Source of the DNA: DAOSEK01 sp035363095
Lineage (GTDB): Archaea; Nanobdellota; Nanobdellia; Woesearchaeales; UBA119
DNA length: 15,160 nucleotides
Direction of reading: 5' to 3'
Assembly (NCBI GenBank): GCA_035363095.1
Contig: DAOSEK010000025.1
Span: forward strand, 1-15,160
Shown: positions 15,095 to 15,160 of the stretch, in pieces
How the letters are laid out: each line of letters opens with the position of its first letter
Numbering within the stretch: position 1 is the first letter of the stretch
Program-made: the position numbers and the translations under genes
The notes under the pieces: model-generated
What the model was told of the DNA's origin: nothing
What the model saw: the letters and a program-made list of their open reading frames with translations, nothing else
Databases searched by the model: none

Positions 15095-15160
15095 CTATTG
15101 GATACTATCTTCTCCAGTTATAGTTATTGTTGCACTCTTTGTACCGCCTTTTGTATCTGA
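15095..15160 (-). CDS. 3' end of another surface protein gene (partial)
   Basis: Reading in from the right edge on the minus strand, 21 codons are open and end at TAG (15097-15095): SDTKGGTKSATITITGEDSI then Q. The alternating 'SATITITG' strand is what the last beta-strand of an Ig/cadherin-like domain looks like, and it fits the run of surface genes on this strand. If so, this protein has no C-terminal TM helix. The call rests on a short fragment. Confidence 0.45.
   Translation of the reverse strand, partial: SDTKGGTKSATITITGEDSIQ

Overview
The window looks like a piece of chromosome from an uncultivated archaeon, most likely a DPANN lineage of the Pacearchaeota/Woesearchaeota kind. This is inferred from several signs. 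The sequence is AT-rich. The tRNA is an archaeal-type initiator tRNA-Met without an encoded CCA. Several genes have TATA boxes about 23-30 nt before the start codon and no ribosome binding site, which suggests leaderless mRNAs. The RNase HII is of archaeal type. Very large surface proteins rich in N-glycosylation sequons carry the Cys-rich 'CFDGIQNQGETGIDCGGPC' repeat and the 'PYPGKYLEP' motif, both of which I associate with these lineages from memory. No search was run.

Left part (1-885): an initiator tRNA gene is followed by about 700 nt of decayed or foreign sequence. A phage-type Bro-N (antirepressor) gene with its own promoter breaks off after its N-terminal domain. It is flanked by two 74-bp direct repeats exactly 400 bp apart. 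A 14-bp sequence starting at the tRNA 3' end recurs at 832-845. This looks like the remnant of an insertion beside a tRNA gene. rnhB (RNase HII, + strand) follows and converges with the next operon.

Middle (1533-5143): a minus-strand operon encodes a MoxR-type AAA+ ATPase, a DUF58 protein and a membrane-anchored von Willebrand A (BatA-like) protein. Transcribed divergently from moxR, out of an 83-bp shared promoter region, is a soluble helical protein of 222 aa. Its two domains match, with conserved spacing, the cytoplasmic tail of the 1062-aa surface protein encoded 4.5 kb away. The shared first domain resembles DUF4129, a domain known from bacterial MoxR/DUF58/transglutaminase operons.

Right part (5356-15160): all genes are on the minus strand and encode envelope proteins. 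They are a partial gene at the right edge, a 395-aa and a 146-aa membrane-anchored beta-sandwich protein with overlapping ATGA, a 1062-aa protein (ectodomain, TSP1-like module, Cys-rich triple repeat, TM, DUF4129-like tail), and a 1415-aa protein with a chain of cadherin/Ig-like domains. The last ends at an amber codon that lies inside an in-frame 15-bp tandem repeat. The 491-bp gap between the 146-aa and 1062-aa genes holds a structured, apparently orphan IS200/IS605-end or omega-RNA-like element and a terminator-like hairpin.

Working hypothesis (inference): the MoxR/DUF58/VWA module is the cytoplasmic and membrane machinery that assembles or remodels the glycoprotein envelope. The DUF4129-like domain, present both as a free protein and as the tail of a surface protein, would connect the two.
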